From Mycocentrospora acerina (Eukaryota > Ascomycota > Dothideomycetes > Pleosporales): a stretch of DNA of 64,000 nt. Shown piece by piece: positions 11,050 through 22,239 of this stretch. The translations under genes and the position numbers were made by a program. The stretch lies in contig JAKUHH010000303.1 in NCBI GenBank assembly GCA_022701365.1, positions 310,001-374,000 of the forward strand. The letters run 5' to 3'. The notes below the pieces were generated by a model. That model was not told the origin of the DNA and did no database searches. It worked only from the letters and a program-made list of their open reading frames with translations. Each line of letters starts with the position of its first letter. Position 1 is the first letter of the stretch.

Positions 11050-11754
11050 ATGGCGGCACCGGCTACAGATGTTCCTGACGAGTACAACGAAGACGACCCT
11101 GGCCACGACGACGCCGACATATCTACCGTGCCCTTCGTCGACCAGCCTGCCTACGGTCGCGGTCTCTGGAAGCGCCCTATATCCTTCGTACCCGCAGCTC
11201 CAACCGCCCCTGCGTCGATATCCAAATCCACTCCAGATGGCCGCACTATGGCTGAGAAATATCTTGCCATTATGTTCCCCAACGGCCAACCACAACCGCG
11301 CCTCGAAGCATTTCCTCTCTGCGGGATATGTGGGGAGCCAGTCAAGGAGTTAGATCCACGCATACATTATCTGAGTCCTGCGCACCAAGCTGCGTTACCA
11401 CGAGCGCCTATTCCGTCTGCCATAGACCGAACACGCATGGGGTTGAAATATTTGCAAAACTACGGCTTTGACGTAGACGCGCGGGTAGGGCTAGGTGTGA
11501 GTGGACAAGGCATGCTATTTCCTCTGGTACCGAAAGAGAAGAGAGATAAGTTGGGATTGGGAATCGATAAGAAAGGCGAGAATGGAGTGAAATCGATCGG
11601 TGGTCCTGCAGCTGGGCAAGTCAAGGATTTAAAGCTCGGTGCAGGGAAGATACGGAAGTTAGCCAAGGTTGAGAAAAAGAGGCATGAGAAGCTTCAGAAG
11701 ATGTTTTATGGGAACGACGAAGTAGAGAAGTATCTTGGGCTTTTGGATGGGTAA
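11050..11754 (+). CDS. Small G-patch domain protein (GPANK1-like)
   Basis: Single exon, 234 residues. An acidic N-terminus is followed by a short CGIC-containing segment (Cys91 and Cys94). A G-patch-like domain spans about 129-172 (RMGLKYLQNYGFDVDARVGL and onward to DKLGLG), where the spaced glycines and aromatic residues fit the consensus. The C-terminal 60 residues are Lys-rich and helical. Family knowledge: G-patch proteins bind and stimulate DEAH-box RNA helicases in splicing or ribosome biogenesis. The partner of this one cannot be read from sequence. The resemblance to animal GPANK1 is from domain order, without the ankyrin repeats. Confidence 0.82.
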   Translation: MAAPATDVPDEYNEDDPGHDDADISTVPFVDQPAYGRGLWKRPISFVPAAPTAPASISKSTPDGRTMAEKYLAIMFPNGQPQPRLEAFPLCGICGEPVKELDPRIHYLSPAHQAALPRAPIPSAIDRTRMGLKYLQNYGFDVDARVGLGVSGQGMLFPLVPKEKRDKLGLGIDKKGENGVKSIGGPAAGQVKDLKLGAGKIRKLAKVEKKRHEKLQKMFYGNDEVEKYLGLLDG

Positions 11755-12285
11755 TCGTAGTGATCTTGAACTTTCGGAGTGATGTTAAAAACTGGCCTGA
11801 AGAAGAGAGGACGTATTTGGCAGTACATTTCTCCCGTTTTGATATGTGGGAATTTGTGCAGTATATTAGTACAATATTGCGATGGCGTTGGATAGAATCT
11901 TTGGAGTTTGCCTGGCTTTATTCCAATACAGAGATACCCGGTTCAGAGAGCCATAGAAAGCAGAATCATCACTTCAACCTACTCTGTCATTGCTTGTGGG
12001 ACTACCACATGAACATTCTATCAAGTCTCAGTATGAGTGAAGGAAGTTAAACTACCCAGAATAAAACGCGTTAGGAAGGAAAAAACACCAAAGCCTCCAC
12101 CAAGTAAATTTCCTTTTTCAAAGAAAGATCCCGTTATCAAATCCATGATCGCGACTCAGCAAGGCCGACAATTCGCATAGCATCGTCACAAACATCGATG
12201 CTGCACTAGCCCCACCTCCACCATTTTCCAAACTCCATTTACAAACTCCATCCTCATCCCCACCCCCAAAATCCCCCCCACAAAA
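11755..12285. other. Spacer between the G-patch and cyclic phosphodiesterase genes
   Basis: A frame at 11760-12050 begins with GTG, not ATG, and directly follows the G-patch stop. I read it as 3' untranslated sequence. The last 150 bp are C-rich promoter or leader. Confidence 0.6.
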
Positions 12286-12912
12286 ATGCCCGGCTCATCC
12301 CTCTGGCTCGTCCCGCCCCCCTCGCACCCGCTCTCCACCCTCATCCCCACCCTAATAAAATCCACATCATCTCATTTCTCTTCCCCGCACTCATTCCTCC
12401 CACACATCACGCTCACTTCCTCAATCTCACCATCTGCCTACGCCTCTGACCCGCAGAAATGGCTCGATGCACTTGCACTCCCAGCCGGAAAAGATGTCCA
12501 CATCAAGTTTGAAGGCCTGGGTAGCGAGGCCGTGTTTTTCCGGAAACTCTACGTCAAGTGTGAGAAGAATGGTGGGATGAGGGAGTTGGGTGCGGGGTGT
12601 AGGGGGGCAGTTAGTGGAGAGGAAGATGTGGAGACATGGGTTGGGGAGACGTGGATGCCGCATCTGAGTTTATTGTAGTGAGTCTTGCGGGCTTGGTTCA
12701 CTGTTGAGAGGTTGTGAGCTAATGATGAAAGTTGCGATTGTCCAAAGGTTGGCAAGGAGGGGTTAGAGAATGTAGAGAGTCTAGCAAGGAACGTGGGTAT
12801 TGATGTTAGTGGCAATGGAGATCTGAGTGGATGGGTGGGAGGCACAGTTGTGCTTGTTCCTACAGACAAGCCTATTCATGAGTGGGTGCCAATAGTGAAG
12901 AGGGTATTGTGA
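12286..12912 (+). CDS. CPD1: 2',3'-cyclic-nucleotide 3'-phosphodiesterase (2H family, Cpd1-like)
   Basis: Two exons, 12286-12677 and 12732-12912 (54-nt intron, donor GTGAGT, branch-like GCTAAT, acceptor AAAG), 190 residues. Reading straight through stops at 12676-12678, right after the second catalytic motif. Splicing restores HLSLLYCDCPKVG and a conserved C-terminus ending in the WVGG, LVPTDKP and HEWV segments. The two H-x-T/S motifs of 2H phosphoesterases are HIT (H40, T42) and HLS (H126, S128). Family knowledge: Cpd1 opens ADP-ribose 1'',2''-cyclic phosphate, a by-product of tRNA splicing. Residues 1-12 match the family's LW..PP opening. Size is close to other fungal members. Confidence 0.92.
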
Positions 12913-13130
12913 TATTACAAGACATGATAAGGTATTGAAGTGTTCATCGTCCCTGAATAATGAAGTTTAAGAGAAACTTTGAAGACAATTTATTACAATC
13001 ACATTCTCAAACAGATTTTTCAAGGTGAATAGAATGTCATGATTGCTATACTACGCTATTGTACATACATATCATGAAGTTAAAAAATTGCTGGTATAAT
13101 CGTGTACTTTTACGAAAAGCGAATCCATAT

Positions 13131-14326
13131 CTAGGACATGAAGCCACGCTTGCCATCACCATCGGCATCAACCTTGGGGTTAAGCTTGTCCATCAAGCTA
13201 GGCTTCTTGCCGGTGCCAGTGTTGTGACCAATAGGACCATCAGTTCCAATCCTGCTAGTGCCTGTAGTACCGTGAGAAGTGCGGTGCTTCTCAGAGTCGG
13301 AGCTGCTGGATGAGCCACTGCGCTTGTGGTGCTTGCCAGCAATACCGGCACCAACAACACCAGCGCCAACTGCTCCGCCTGCAAGGCCGGTTCCAGTGTG
13401 AGAAGCTGTAGAGCAGTTAGCACTAATACACTCGATATTTGGTTCACCGAGACTGCTCTATAATTTGGTGCAGCTTTACAGATCACCATGAGAGTTGTTT
13501 GACTTACTGTGGTGATCACCATGAGCAGCTTTGCTCTTCAATGTGGGATCAACGTTGTGACTATCACGCTTGTGGTCACCAGTAATGGCACCGAAACCAC
13601 CAACCGCACCAGAGCCGATGTTCTTAGGAACACCCTCAAATGCATCGTATCGCTCTTCACGACCTGTAAGGGATCCGCCCTTGGCCTTGAATTGCTCCAT
13701 GGTCATGGCAGGAAGAGCGGTGACTTCGTGGTGGGTGGCCTTGTTGTGGTGAACCTCATGAATAGGAACGGTGGTGTGAATGACTTCAGGTTGAATAACC
13801 TCCCGCTGGATCACTGGCTGGATGGTCTCGTGAATGTGCTAGAATTTGTTAGAAATACTTCCTAAAGCGATACGAAGGAAGTCTCACATGATGGACATGC
13901 TCGCCACCAACAGTGGCCGCAGCGCTTTGGCTGTAGGTGGTCTGATCTACGCGCCTCTCATCCTTGAACAGCTGCTGCTCAGCAATAAGAGCCTTCTTTG
14001 TAGCCTCGGAATCACGGTGGTCAAACTCGCGATGCTGGACGGCGCCGAGCTTAGCTGTGTGTTGTTCAGGGAGAACCTCGCGGTCCTGAATGGGCTGCAC
14101 GGTGCGGTGGTAGTGGTCCTGGTGAACCTCCTTGTCGACTGCAGTCAAAATCTCCTCATGCTGGTGGGGCTTGATAACCTCATGCTGTACAGCAGGGGCA
14201 ACTGCCTCATGAACAGTAGTATCATGATGTCCAGACTTAGACATGAAGTCGTTGATTGCTGACTGTTCAAAATTAGCTCGAGCGTTCAAATCCTACACGG
14301 GACTATCCTACCTTGGCCTTGTCCAT
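13131..14326 (-). CDS. His/Gln/Glu-rich repeat protein of the fungal 'putative allergen' type
   Basis: Four exons: 14326-14312 (15 nt), 14262-13888, 13838-13508 and 13405-13131, giving 331 residues. The N-terminus reads MDKAKSAINDFMSKSGHHD after removal of a 49-nt intron. Two related repeat blocks follow. The first holds KPHQHEEI and HYHRTVQPIQDREVLPEQH; the second holds HETIQPVIQREVIQPEVIH and VPIHEVHHN. After them come a Gly-rich hydrophobic stretch (GGAVGAGVVGAGIAG), a Ser/His-rich linker and the ending LMDKLNPKVDADGDGK. Family knowledge: such proteins are abundant in filamentous fungi, are often labelled 'allergen' in databases, and have no established biochemical role. No signal peptide. 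The gene at 15992 carries the same type of block and is divergently oriented. A TATAAA lies 127 bp upstream of the ATG. Confidence 0.9.
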
Positions 14327-14452
14327 TTTAAATTTAGTTTATTGGAAGTAAGTTAGAAGAGGTTGAGTAGGATGTGATGAAGGTAGTATAGAGTGTAGAG
14401 CAATGGTTGTAATGGTTTGATGATGGTCTTATGTTGCGACTGAACTGAGGTC

Positions 14453-14458
14453 TTTATA
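14453..14458 (-). promoter_or_regulatory. TATA box of the left His/Gln repeat gene
   Basis: TATAAA on the minus strand, 127 bp upstream of the ATG at 14326. Spacing and sequence fit a strong regulated fungal promoter. Function is inferred. Confidence 0.5.
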
Positions 14459-14810
14459 CAGTGCTCATTCTCAACATGCAGAACGACGTAATGGAAATAA
14501 TAGGTGCAGGGATCGTGGGCCCACGTAGCAGCGACTTGCTTTTAGTTATGCTCATTGGCCAGACATTGGGCATACATGAACCAGATCCCGCATCGTGCAG
14601 TACAGAGTCCATGTACAGAGCGGCAGAAGTACGTCAGGAAAACAGGGAATATTTGCCCCTCAGCCACGGTTTACTCATACCATAACGGCAACGATAGGCT
14701 TGCGTGGAGCATAGATTTTGTAGCGCTACACATCTATGGGACCGTTACATTAGTCCTTAGAGCTTCCACCTCACATGTTGCTGGTGATGTTGTCATAGTG
14801 CATGGAGCGA

Positions 14811-14844
14811 CAGCAACGACAACAACAAAAACAACAACAGCAAC
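14811..14844. repeat. CAA/CAG-rich simple repeat
   Basis: Imperfect CAA repeat with CAG interruptions in the divergent promoter region. Confidence 0.8.
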
Positions 14845-15991
14845 TACCAAATAAGACACTTATTGAAGCAGCCGCTTCTATGAGCAACTCTGCATTTGTG
14901 CAAAAGTATGGAGTGGTAGAGGCGTCGTATCGAAGATCAGATCGGCGTCAGGATCAAGGATCGTGTCTGTGCGTATGCATATCTAAACTGAACAGCCAAA
15001 ACCCTTTGGGGAAGTGGCCAATTCTCTCTGCTAGCCCGCGTCTTTTTGGGCTTGACCTGTTCCCAATGACACGGCTCGCGGCGACTTGATTCTAGATCTG
15101 TGCATGCAGATCATGCCTGTTTGGGCACACTATTGCGATCCGCCCGAGGCCACAGGATGATCCGCCCGGCGCCCGCGATGAAGGCTCGCCTTCCACGTCG
15201 TCATTCCGTCCGTGTTCCCCACTTCGTCTGGCGTTTGTTTTGGTACGTCACGGAATGTGATCCGCGGGAGGTACAACTTCACATTTGTTTATGCAGAAAA
15301 GAGCTAGTCTTGAGACGCGTCTCTTGCCTCCAGTCCGTCGACGTTCGTCACTTGAGGATTGATTTGTCAAGCCTGACATGAGTGAAGATAGCAGGATACA
15401 CCAAAAACTGCTGTATATCCACGAAACGCATCCGCAAAGTTTCGTGTTGTTTATCACCCCATTCTGGCATGTCAGATTTATTACATACGTCACTGTTTGA
15501 CCTGCCCTGCATAAGTCACCCGGCAATGAATGTCGTCGATTGGTCCGCAAGACTGGTCTGGGCCAAAGCGCAAGACAATGGAGAGGATCTGGATCTGTCT
15601 GGAGACGCCTGGTTGGACTTTGGCGTTGGTGACTGTCAATGCTTTCATGCTGTTGGTACCGAAACTTTGAAGCGGCAGCGGAGCAGTGACGGCCATCGCG
15701 TGTAATAGCCTCTAACAGTTTCGGGGGCACCAACTGAAGTTGAGATGCAGAAAAGTCTCGTTCGCCCCATCTTGACCGTGCCGTTTTTGTCTCACTGCAA
15801 CGCATCGAGTGGAAGGCAATCTCGCCGCGTGCATTGTTGTTTCTCTTTTGCACAACCTTTTGAATTGACCAACTGCCAATCCACATCAGCCCCGTGTGCT
15901 ACTCTTCACTCAGGGGACGTGCCTTAGGGATAATTTGTCGCTCTACTCTTCTTCCTAAGAAACCCACCATCTATATCACCCAATCATCACA

Positions 15992-17729
15992 ATGCAAAAA
16001 CTCAAAGCCGTTCTTCGTCGCAAGAGGAGATCTGGATCCATTGATCCTTCAGAAGGCGGTAATCAGCGTAATAAGACAGCCTCGCCTCGTACAAGCCATT
16101 CAGAAACGCGTGCGCACCGCAAATCAATCAACAAAGGCTCAGATAACACCGGTCGCGATCAACCTCTCAGCTCAGCATACAATTCCAATCGCATGAGCGA
16201 TGCACCTGAAGAAGCAGGCGGTGCAGTACAAGCACCGGTATCGCAACAGAACAGCGTAGCCTACAATCAACCAAATAGCTCGGGTCCTATCGGAGGAGCA
16301 TTGGCAAATGATTATAAAACCTATATCTCGGCATATCCTGCCGAAAGTGTACCGGGAGATGAAAATGGCATGACACTTGGTGACGACAGACGGCTGGTAA
16401 CTGGCGAAAGCAAGAGACATCACAAAGGAGATGTGACCGACCGAAACATCAACAGACATAGTACATCAATGGACGCTGGAAATAGGCAACTACTACCGGT
16501 CTTGCCTCTGGCATCAAGTAAGCACAAATACCCTCTGCTGCTTTGATTTTGTACTTCCGGATAGATATCTGACTTGTCTTCTCAGGTCCTGTGGTTACGG
16601 ATTCAGCCGCTCCCCGAAAATTGCTAAATGGTAGTGACTCTCTCATATCAGCGACCAGTACAGCTCAGTCCGCTGAAAAGTATGCTGTTAATCGCGACGC
16701 TGTGGTGAAGGGAGGGCTTGTTGATGGTATTCCACCGCATGCAAGCGTTTCCGGTCATGAACATGATCTTTCACAGCGCTCAGAACAAACCATACAGTCT
16801 ACGCGCGCCGAACCTGATATGAGACAGAACATTAAGCCACACACATCGGGTAGAGAAGATGTTGACCTTTCGCAACTGCCTGCGCCACTCAATATTCGAC
16901 AGCAACAACCATCAGATTTGCAGCACAAGCCAGTAGGGTTCAAAGCAGCAGCTTTGAACGGGCAAGAAGAAAGTGAAGCGCACAGACAGCTACGTCTTGA
17001 TGGTGTGGTGGACCTCCGGAACACAGTAGACACGGATGCAGACGTCCATTGGGCCCCAGGTATGTTCAATCGGCTACTATGCTTCTGCTGCAAAGATGCT
17101 TTTCTAACGCACTTGTAGCTGTTACACATCAGATCCTCAAACCGCACCAGCACGAGGTCATCCAGCATAAAATCTACCGCGAAATCCACAACTATGAAGT
17201 GTACCATCGCATTCAGCCTGTTATACACACTGAAGTCCTTCCCCCAAGGCATTGGATACCGAATCCCAACGGCGAAGGCCTTATACAAATCTCAGCGGAA
17301 GAATTGCCTGCACGTACTGGCAGCAATCGTTGGTGGTCAATAGTCCAACACGACCCAGCGCCCGCTACACACGAGCGCAACTGCACATATGAGCGTAACT
17401 GGCGAACTCAGCCCGTGATTATTGAAGGCAAAACAACTACAACTGCTGAAGGTATCGAGCGCAAGGAAACCACCATCTTGCACCCACCGACACTGGCAGA
17501 CTTGTCGGGATACAGTGGACAAGTTCAGCCAATACATTTTGATCACAAAACTGGAAAGAGATGGTGGGGGGAGATTACAACTCTGGATAAACTGAAGGAG
17601 CAGACTGATCGCCCGGATCATGCAGAGCAGTCGCTTAACCTCAATGGGCTCGAGGAAGCTCTGCCCAGTGGATCCTCTGAAATACCTCTGAGACGCAAGC
17701 CTATACCTGTTAATGGACATGCGTCGTGA
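15992..17729 (+). CDS. Large protein with the same His/Gln repeat domain as the neighbouring 'allergen'-type gene
   Basis: Three exons: 15992-16517, 16586-17059 and 17119-17729, giving 536 residues. The first 350 residues are polar and disordered, with a basic start (MQKLKAVLRRKRR). A domain at about 335-385 reads THQILKPHQHEVIQH, then YEVYHRIQPVIHTEVLPPRHW. It matches the KPHQHE / HRTVQP / REVLPEQH pattern of the divergent gene. A Trp-containing C-terminal region follows (RWWSIVQHD, RWWGEI). No signal peptide or membrane segment. Both introns split the frame cleanly. I infer a diverged paralogue or domain-sharing partner of the 13131-14326 gene. Function unknown. Confidence 0.85.
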
Positions 17730-19876
17730 ATAAGTATTGCTGTATTTTGGATAACAAGTAACGATAAGAGAGCTAGGATTGTACAAAAGGGTGTCATACT
17801 TAATATAATGTTCCATGTCCCGCAAAATGGGCGTTTTCATCTTCTGGCTTGGCGCTTGAATACTGTTAATTGATCTCCAATGCTCAGCGTTTGCCAGCAC
17901 GACGAAAAATAGTTCACTCAAGCTACCACCGCAAAAGTATCTACTAAATAATTTCCTCTCGTAACTACCTCCAGTTCTTGCAAACACCGCCGTGGGGGAA
18001 GTTGAAGTGTTGTTGAATCTTGGCCTTCTCCACATGCCTGCGTAATCCGCCCAGAGGTCATTATTCGTCATCGGGGCCTTTTCTCGCGCAAGCGCAGCAG
18101 GCGCGCCTGTCATGCCTCGACTCAGAATAGTGGGTTCGCCATGCTTGACTCGTCATATTGGAAATCGTCTTCGCACTGTATTCGCATCTAGCTAAGAGCG
18201 AAATTGTAGATCGATGAAGGGAGAGGGAAGAATTCTCTATATCTGGCTGATGGCGGCGAGTGGGACAGGAATGAATGATGAGGCAAGCATAATCCTTTCT
18301 AGGCCTTACTGTTACTGGTGAATAGCTGGGATCTTTTGGTGTGAGAACGCTCCCACGCGGCCTGGACAAGAATGTGCACTACAAAATGCAGAGACCGCAC
18401 TAAAACTAGGGCAAACTAGGTTTAACATCATTTATTTTCCTCCTTTACTTAAAGTTGCTCCGCAGAACAGTACCTATTGGTTTTAGCTAAAAGATAGGGA
18501 AACTAAGTACTGCTAATGTCTTCATTGCATACATTTATTTTCATAAAGAATTTTGACATAGAAATGCTATTCTAGCTTGCTTAACTTCGTAACCTTTAAG
18601 GGAACCTATTTTGTCAAGTCCGCGGGACCACGCTCCCCATATTTCCCTTCCAAAGCACGGGGCACATCAAGTTCCCGAGTTCTGGAGCACTGAGAGCACA
18701 TACCAGCGGATCTTATGCTAGACGTTTACTGCAAACAACATGGGATGCTTGTCTGCCTCGCCACTTAGAAAAAAAACAGCCATGACCTGGTCTGGGGTCC
18801 TTCTAGCACACGTTTCCAAGCCGAGGGTTTGGCGTAGGAAAGGGCTAGCGGGTGCAACTCAAGATTGATACCCTAGCGGGTATAATAATACGCTATCGGG
18901 AGGCGTTCAAGTGTCCTAGCGTAAAATAATTCTCAAGATGCGATTCGCACAGGACAATCTTTGCGCCACCTTACGTACTGTACATAGTCTCGAACTACAC
19001 CTTGCATTTCCGGGGTCCAGGCTATGGGAAAGACGCTGGGGTTCACGAAAGCGTTGCAACAAGCCAATTGTGTTCACAGTCTAGACAACCCTGTGGCGGG
19101 GAATGGGGCGAAAGCAAGGCATGGAGCCAAACCGCGTGCCGAGATATGCCAAGGTAGTTCCCTCACATTGGAAAGGCCTTCATTGGAGAAGCTTTGTGGC
19201 CAAGGTAGATGTGCGAGATAGAGGATTCTTGTCCTTTGGGTTTGCGTAAGTCTCGGGGCGCCCGATGCGAAGGCGTCATTCGTGAAAGTAATTTTACCTT
19301 TTGCGCTGAACGTAAGGAAGAGGCACGGTCAAGTAACCATGAGGCTTTGTGCTTTCCTGGCGTGTACATGGGAGATTGGACAACTAGTCCTGTCGAGTGA
19401 GGATTGAGATTTGTAGGGCGGCGGGGTAATCGATGCCTCGACCAGGTTCCGCAATGCTTTCTCCGAGGCAGGCGCAACGTGATCCCTATAGCACAGCGAA
19501 ATGCTGATCAACTTCCAAGACAACCAAATTGGATTGAGCTAGGACAAACGGCGGACCTACCTATGCGTAATTGGCTTGCCAATGGTAGTTGCAAAACCGG
19601 GCTGCATATGGACGCCCAGGGTTAACTAGGGCGACCCATAGCCCGTCTTTGCGAAGCTATCAGTAGTACATCAACGCACCACATACACATACACACACAG
19701 TTTTTCTCCAGTCACACCGTCCTCACACTCAGCCTTGTTCGCGATCTGCAACACTTAATTGCTCCTATTCCCTTCAAACTCCTTTGTACATGGAATACGT
19801 AGTCCAATTCTTCGCGCTTCTCCTCAAAACTATACTCTGAGTTTTCGAGGTCGCATTGGCTTAGACTCCAGACATA
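17730..19876. other. 2.1 kb spacer, no gene seen
   Basis: Includes an AT-rich stretch (about 18400-18600). It also has a perfect hairpin at 18868-18883 (ATACCC / GGGTAT with a 4-nt loop) among scattered CTAGCGGGT-like copies. Frames at 18061-18369 and elsewhere lack ATG starts or protein-like composition. The last 200 bp are the promoter and leader of the permease. Confidence 0.55.
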
Positions 19877-21923
19877 ATGGCCTCTTCCGGCATTGAACAT
19901 AATCTAGATGGCAAGAACCAAGGCTTTCTGGTTGATGAGGAGAAAAATCGCGATCCTGCCCGCCGTGTCAGCACCTTAGGATCGTTGAAATCAACGCACG
20001 ATCAAACCCATCGGAAGCTCAAGAGTCGACACATTCAACTCATTGGCATCGGTGGAACAGTATGTGAATTGTAGAAGAATGGAAAGCGTGAAGATGCTCA
20101 TTTATATCTCAGATCGGTACAGCACTCTATGTCCAGATTGGACGAGGATTGATGAACGGAGGTCCTGGTTCTTTGTTCTTGGCCTTTTCGTTATGGGTAA
20201 GTTACTTAGCAGCCGAAGGTGAAAATCTTCCGTGCGTATGGTATGTATTGGGATATCGAGCTGACTCCTAAAAGTGTACCGTTATCTTGGCCGTTACTCT
20301 CAGTAAGGATGCCCGTTCCCCCAAAGCAACGACTCCTATTGCGACAATTCCAATGCGCCTCTCCATGCTGCTCGAAGCAAAAAAATCCAATCTGACGACT
20401 GGAAGCATCAACTAAATGTGACTTCAGGTGTTGCTGAGATGGTGACATATCTGCCCATCTCTTCTCCGTTCATTCGATTTGCTGGCCGCTTCGTGGATGA
20501 TGCTTTCGGCGTGGCAGCGGGATGGAACTTTTTCGTCTTCGAGGCCGCTCTCGTGCCCTTTGAAATTGTGGCTTGCAACGTCATCATCAATTTCTGGAGC
20601 GATGCGGTGCCCACAGGTGCTATCATTGCCATTGTGATTTTGCTCTATGGGTTAGTGATCTCAAATAACCCACAATCTGTGACATCTTCCGTAACAAGGC
20701 AGCTAACCTTGTGTCAGACTTATCAACATGATGGCGGTCAAGTGGTATGGCGAGACTGAATTTTGGGCGGCCGTTGGCAAAGTTCTCCTCATCATCGGTC
20801 TCTTGATCTTTACCTTCATCAGCATGTTGGGCGGTAACCCGGAGAAAGACCGTTATGGTTTCAGGTACTGGAAGAACCCTGGATCATTTGCGGAGCTCTA
20901 CTATACAGACGATCTGGGTCGTTTCCTGGGTTTCTTGCAATGTCTCATCCAGGCCTCGTTCACGATTGCTGGCCCAGATTATGTTTCTATGGCTGCTGGA
21001 GAGACAGAGAATCCCCGCAGAGTCATGCCGCGTGCCTACAACGCCGTCTTCTACAGACTGACTGCCTTCTTTGTTTTGGGATCCTTGGCCGTCGGTATCA
21101 ACGTACCCTACAACGACCCAGAGCTAAGAGCCGCCTTCAGGGACGGAAAGCCCGGTGCTGCCGCATCTCCCTACGTCATCGCAATGAACAGACTTCGTAT
21201 CGAAGGATTACCTCATGTTGTCAACGCTGGTGTTTTGGCCTCAGCGTTTTCAGCTGGAAACTCCTACGTCTACTGCGCGTCTCGCTCCCTCTTCGGTTTG
21301 GCTCTCGAAGGCAAAGCCCCAAAGTTTCTCACCAAGTGCACAAAGCAGGGTGTACCATTTTACTGCGTTGCCGCCGTACTGTTCATTGCCCTGTTGTCAT
21401 TCCTGCAATTGAGCGAGAACTCGGCTGTTGTGCTCAACTGGTTTGTCTCCTTGGTTACTGCATCCCAACTTATCAACTTCAGCGTCATGTGCTTCACGTT
21501 CCTGCGCTTCTATAAGGCGTGCCAAGTACAAGGCATTGACAGACGAACATTGCCATACCGGGGTATTCTGCAGCCGTACGCTGCCTGGTACGGACTTGTT
21601 TGCACGTTTATCATGACGTTTGTTGGTGGGTATACCGTATTTTTGAAAGGGTACTGGGACGTCCCTTCCTTCCTGTTCTCGTGAGTCTCCTTCCCGTCCC
21701 GTTGATAAAAAAAACTATACTGACAATTGTAAGATACATGATGGTGTTTTTATTCCCCGTTATCCTCCTTGGCTGGAAGTTGATCAAAAAGACAAAGTAT
21801 GTCAAGCTGTCGGAAATGGATCTTGTTAGCGATCTTGCAGAGATTGAAGAGTACACTCGCAATTTCGTAGAGACGCCTGAGACCAATCCATTCAACAAAG
21901 TGTTGGACAAGTTGTTTGGTTGA
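19877..21923 (+). CDS. Amino acid permease (APC/YAT family, Dip5-like)
   Basis: Six exons: 19877-20059, 20113-20196, 20275-20302 (only 28 nt), 20428-20650, 20718-21680 and 21734-21923, giving 556 residues. The order is a cytosolic N-tail of about 50 residues, then SRHIQLIGIGGTIGTALYVQ, the family signature at the first helix. VAEMVTYLPISSPFIRFAGR and GETENPRRVMPRA follow, then about 12 transmembrane helices in all. The segment GNPEKDRYGFRYWKNPG resembles fungal dicarboxylic amino acid permease Dip5. Family knowledge: proton-coupled uptake of amino acids at the plasma membrane. Glu/Asp specificity is inference from that resemblance. Introns cluster at the 5' end. Confidence 0.94.
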
Positions 21924-22239
21924 GGTGATGTGTGTTGTCGTCTGTACACGATTTACTGTTGGCCTTTGCATCTTGTGCAGAGTTGCTGGGCTGGAGTCGC
22001 AGTGTACATCATCAGAACAGCCAGGCCATGTGGAATCATCCCTGATTAGTGATATTGGGATGTGGATATGAATAACGAAATCAAGATTCAGACCCAAATT
22101 TTCGAAGTCGCTGTGATTGTGTGAAATTCATCTTTTGGTTGGCGTTCTAAATGTGGTCAAAATATGGTGCTGCATGCCACAAAATCGGACCTATGCACAA
22201 ATAGGTATCTCTCCACGCTCCAAACGCCATTTCCAGTTT
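21924..22239. other. Convergent spacer, no feature
   Basis: 3' regions of the permease and of the minus-strand gene at 22240. Nothing else is visible. Confidence 0.7.

Larger units (their letters stand above)
14327..15991. other. Divergent intergenic region between the two His/Gln repeat genes
   Basis: 1.66 kb, no supported gene. It contains a CAA-rich stretch, a TATA box for the left gene, and single STRE-like pentamers: CCCCT at 14656-14660 and AGGGG at 15912-15916, 76 bp before the right-hand ATG. Pentamers occur often by chance. A 212-codon minus-strand frame (15248-15886) has no conserved features. Confidence 0.6.

Noticed and set aside
11760..12050. 96-codon frame after the G-patch gene
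   Set aside because: It starts with GTG 6 bp after the stop and is best read as 3' untranslated sequence.
15248..15886. 212-codon minus-strand frame between the His/Gln repeat genes
   Set aside because: No motif, mixed composition, and no splice-supported extension. It lies in a divergent promoter.
18061..18369. 102-codon minus-strand frame
   Set aside because: Begins with TTG, with no ATG-started protein-like core.
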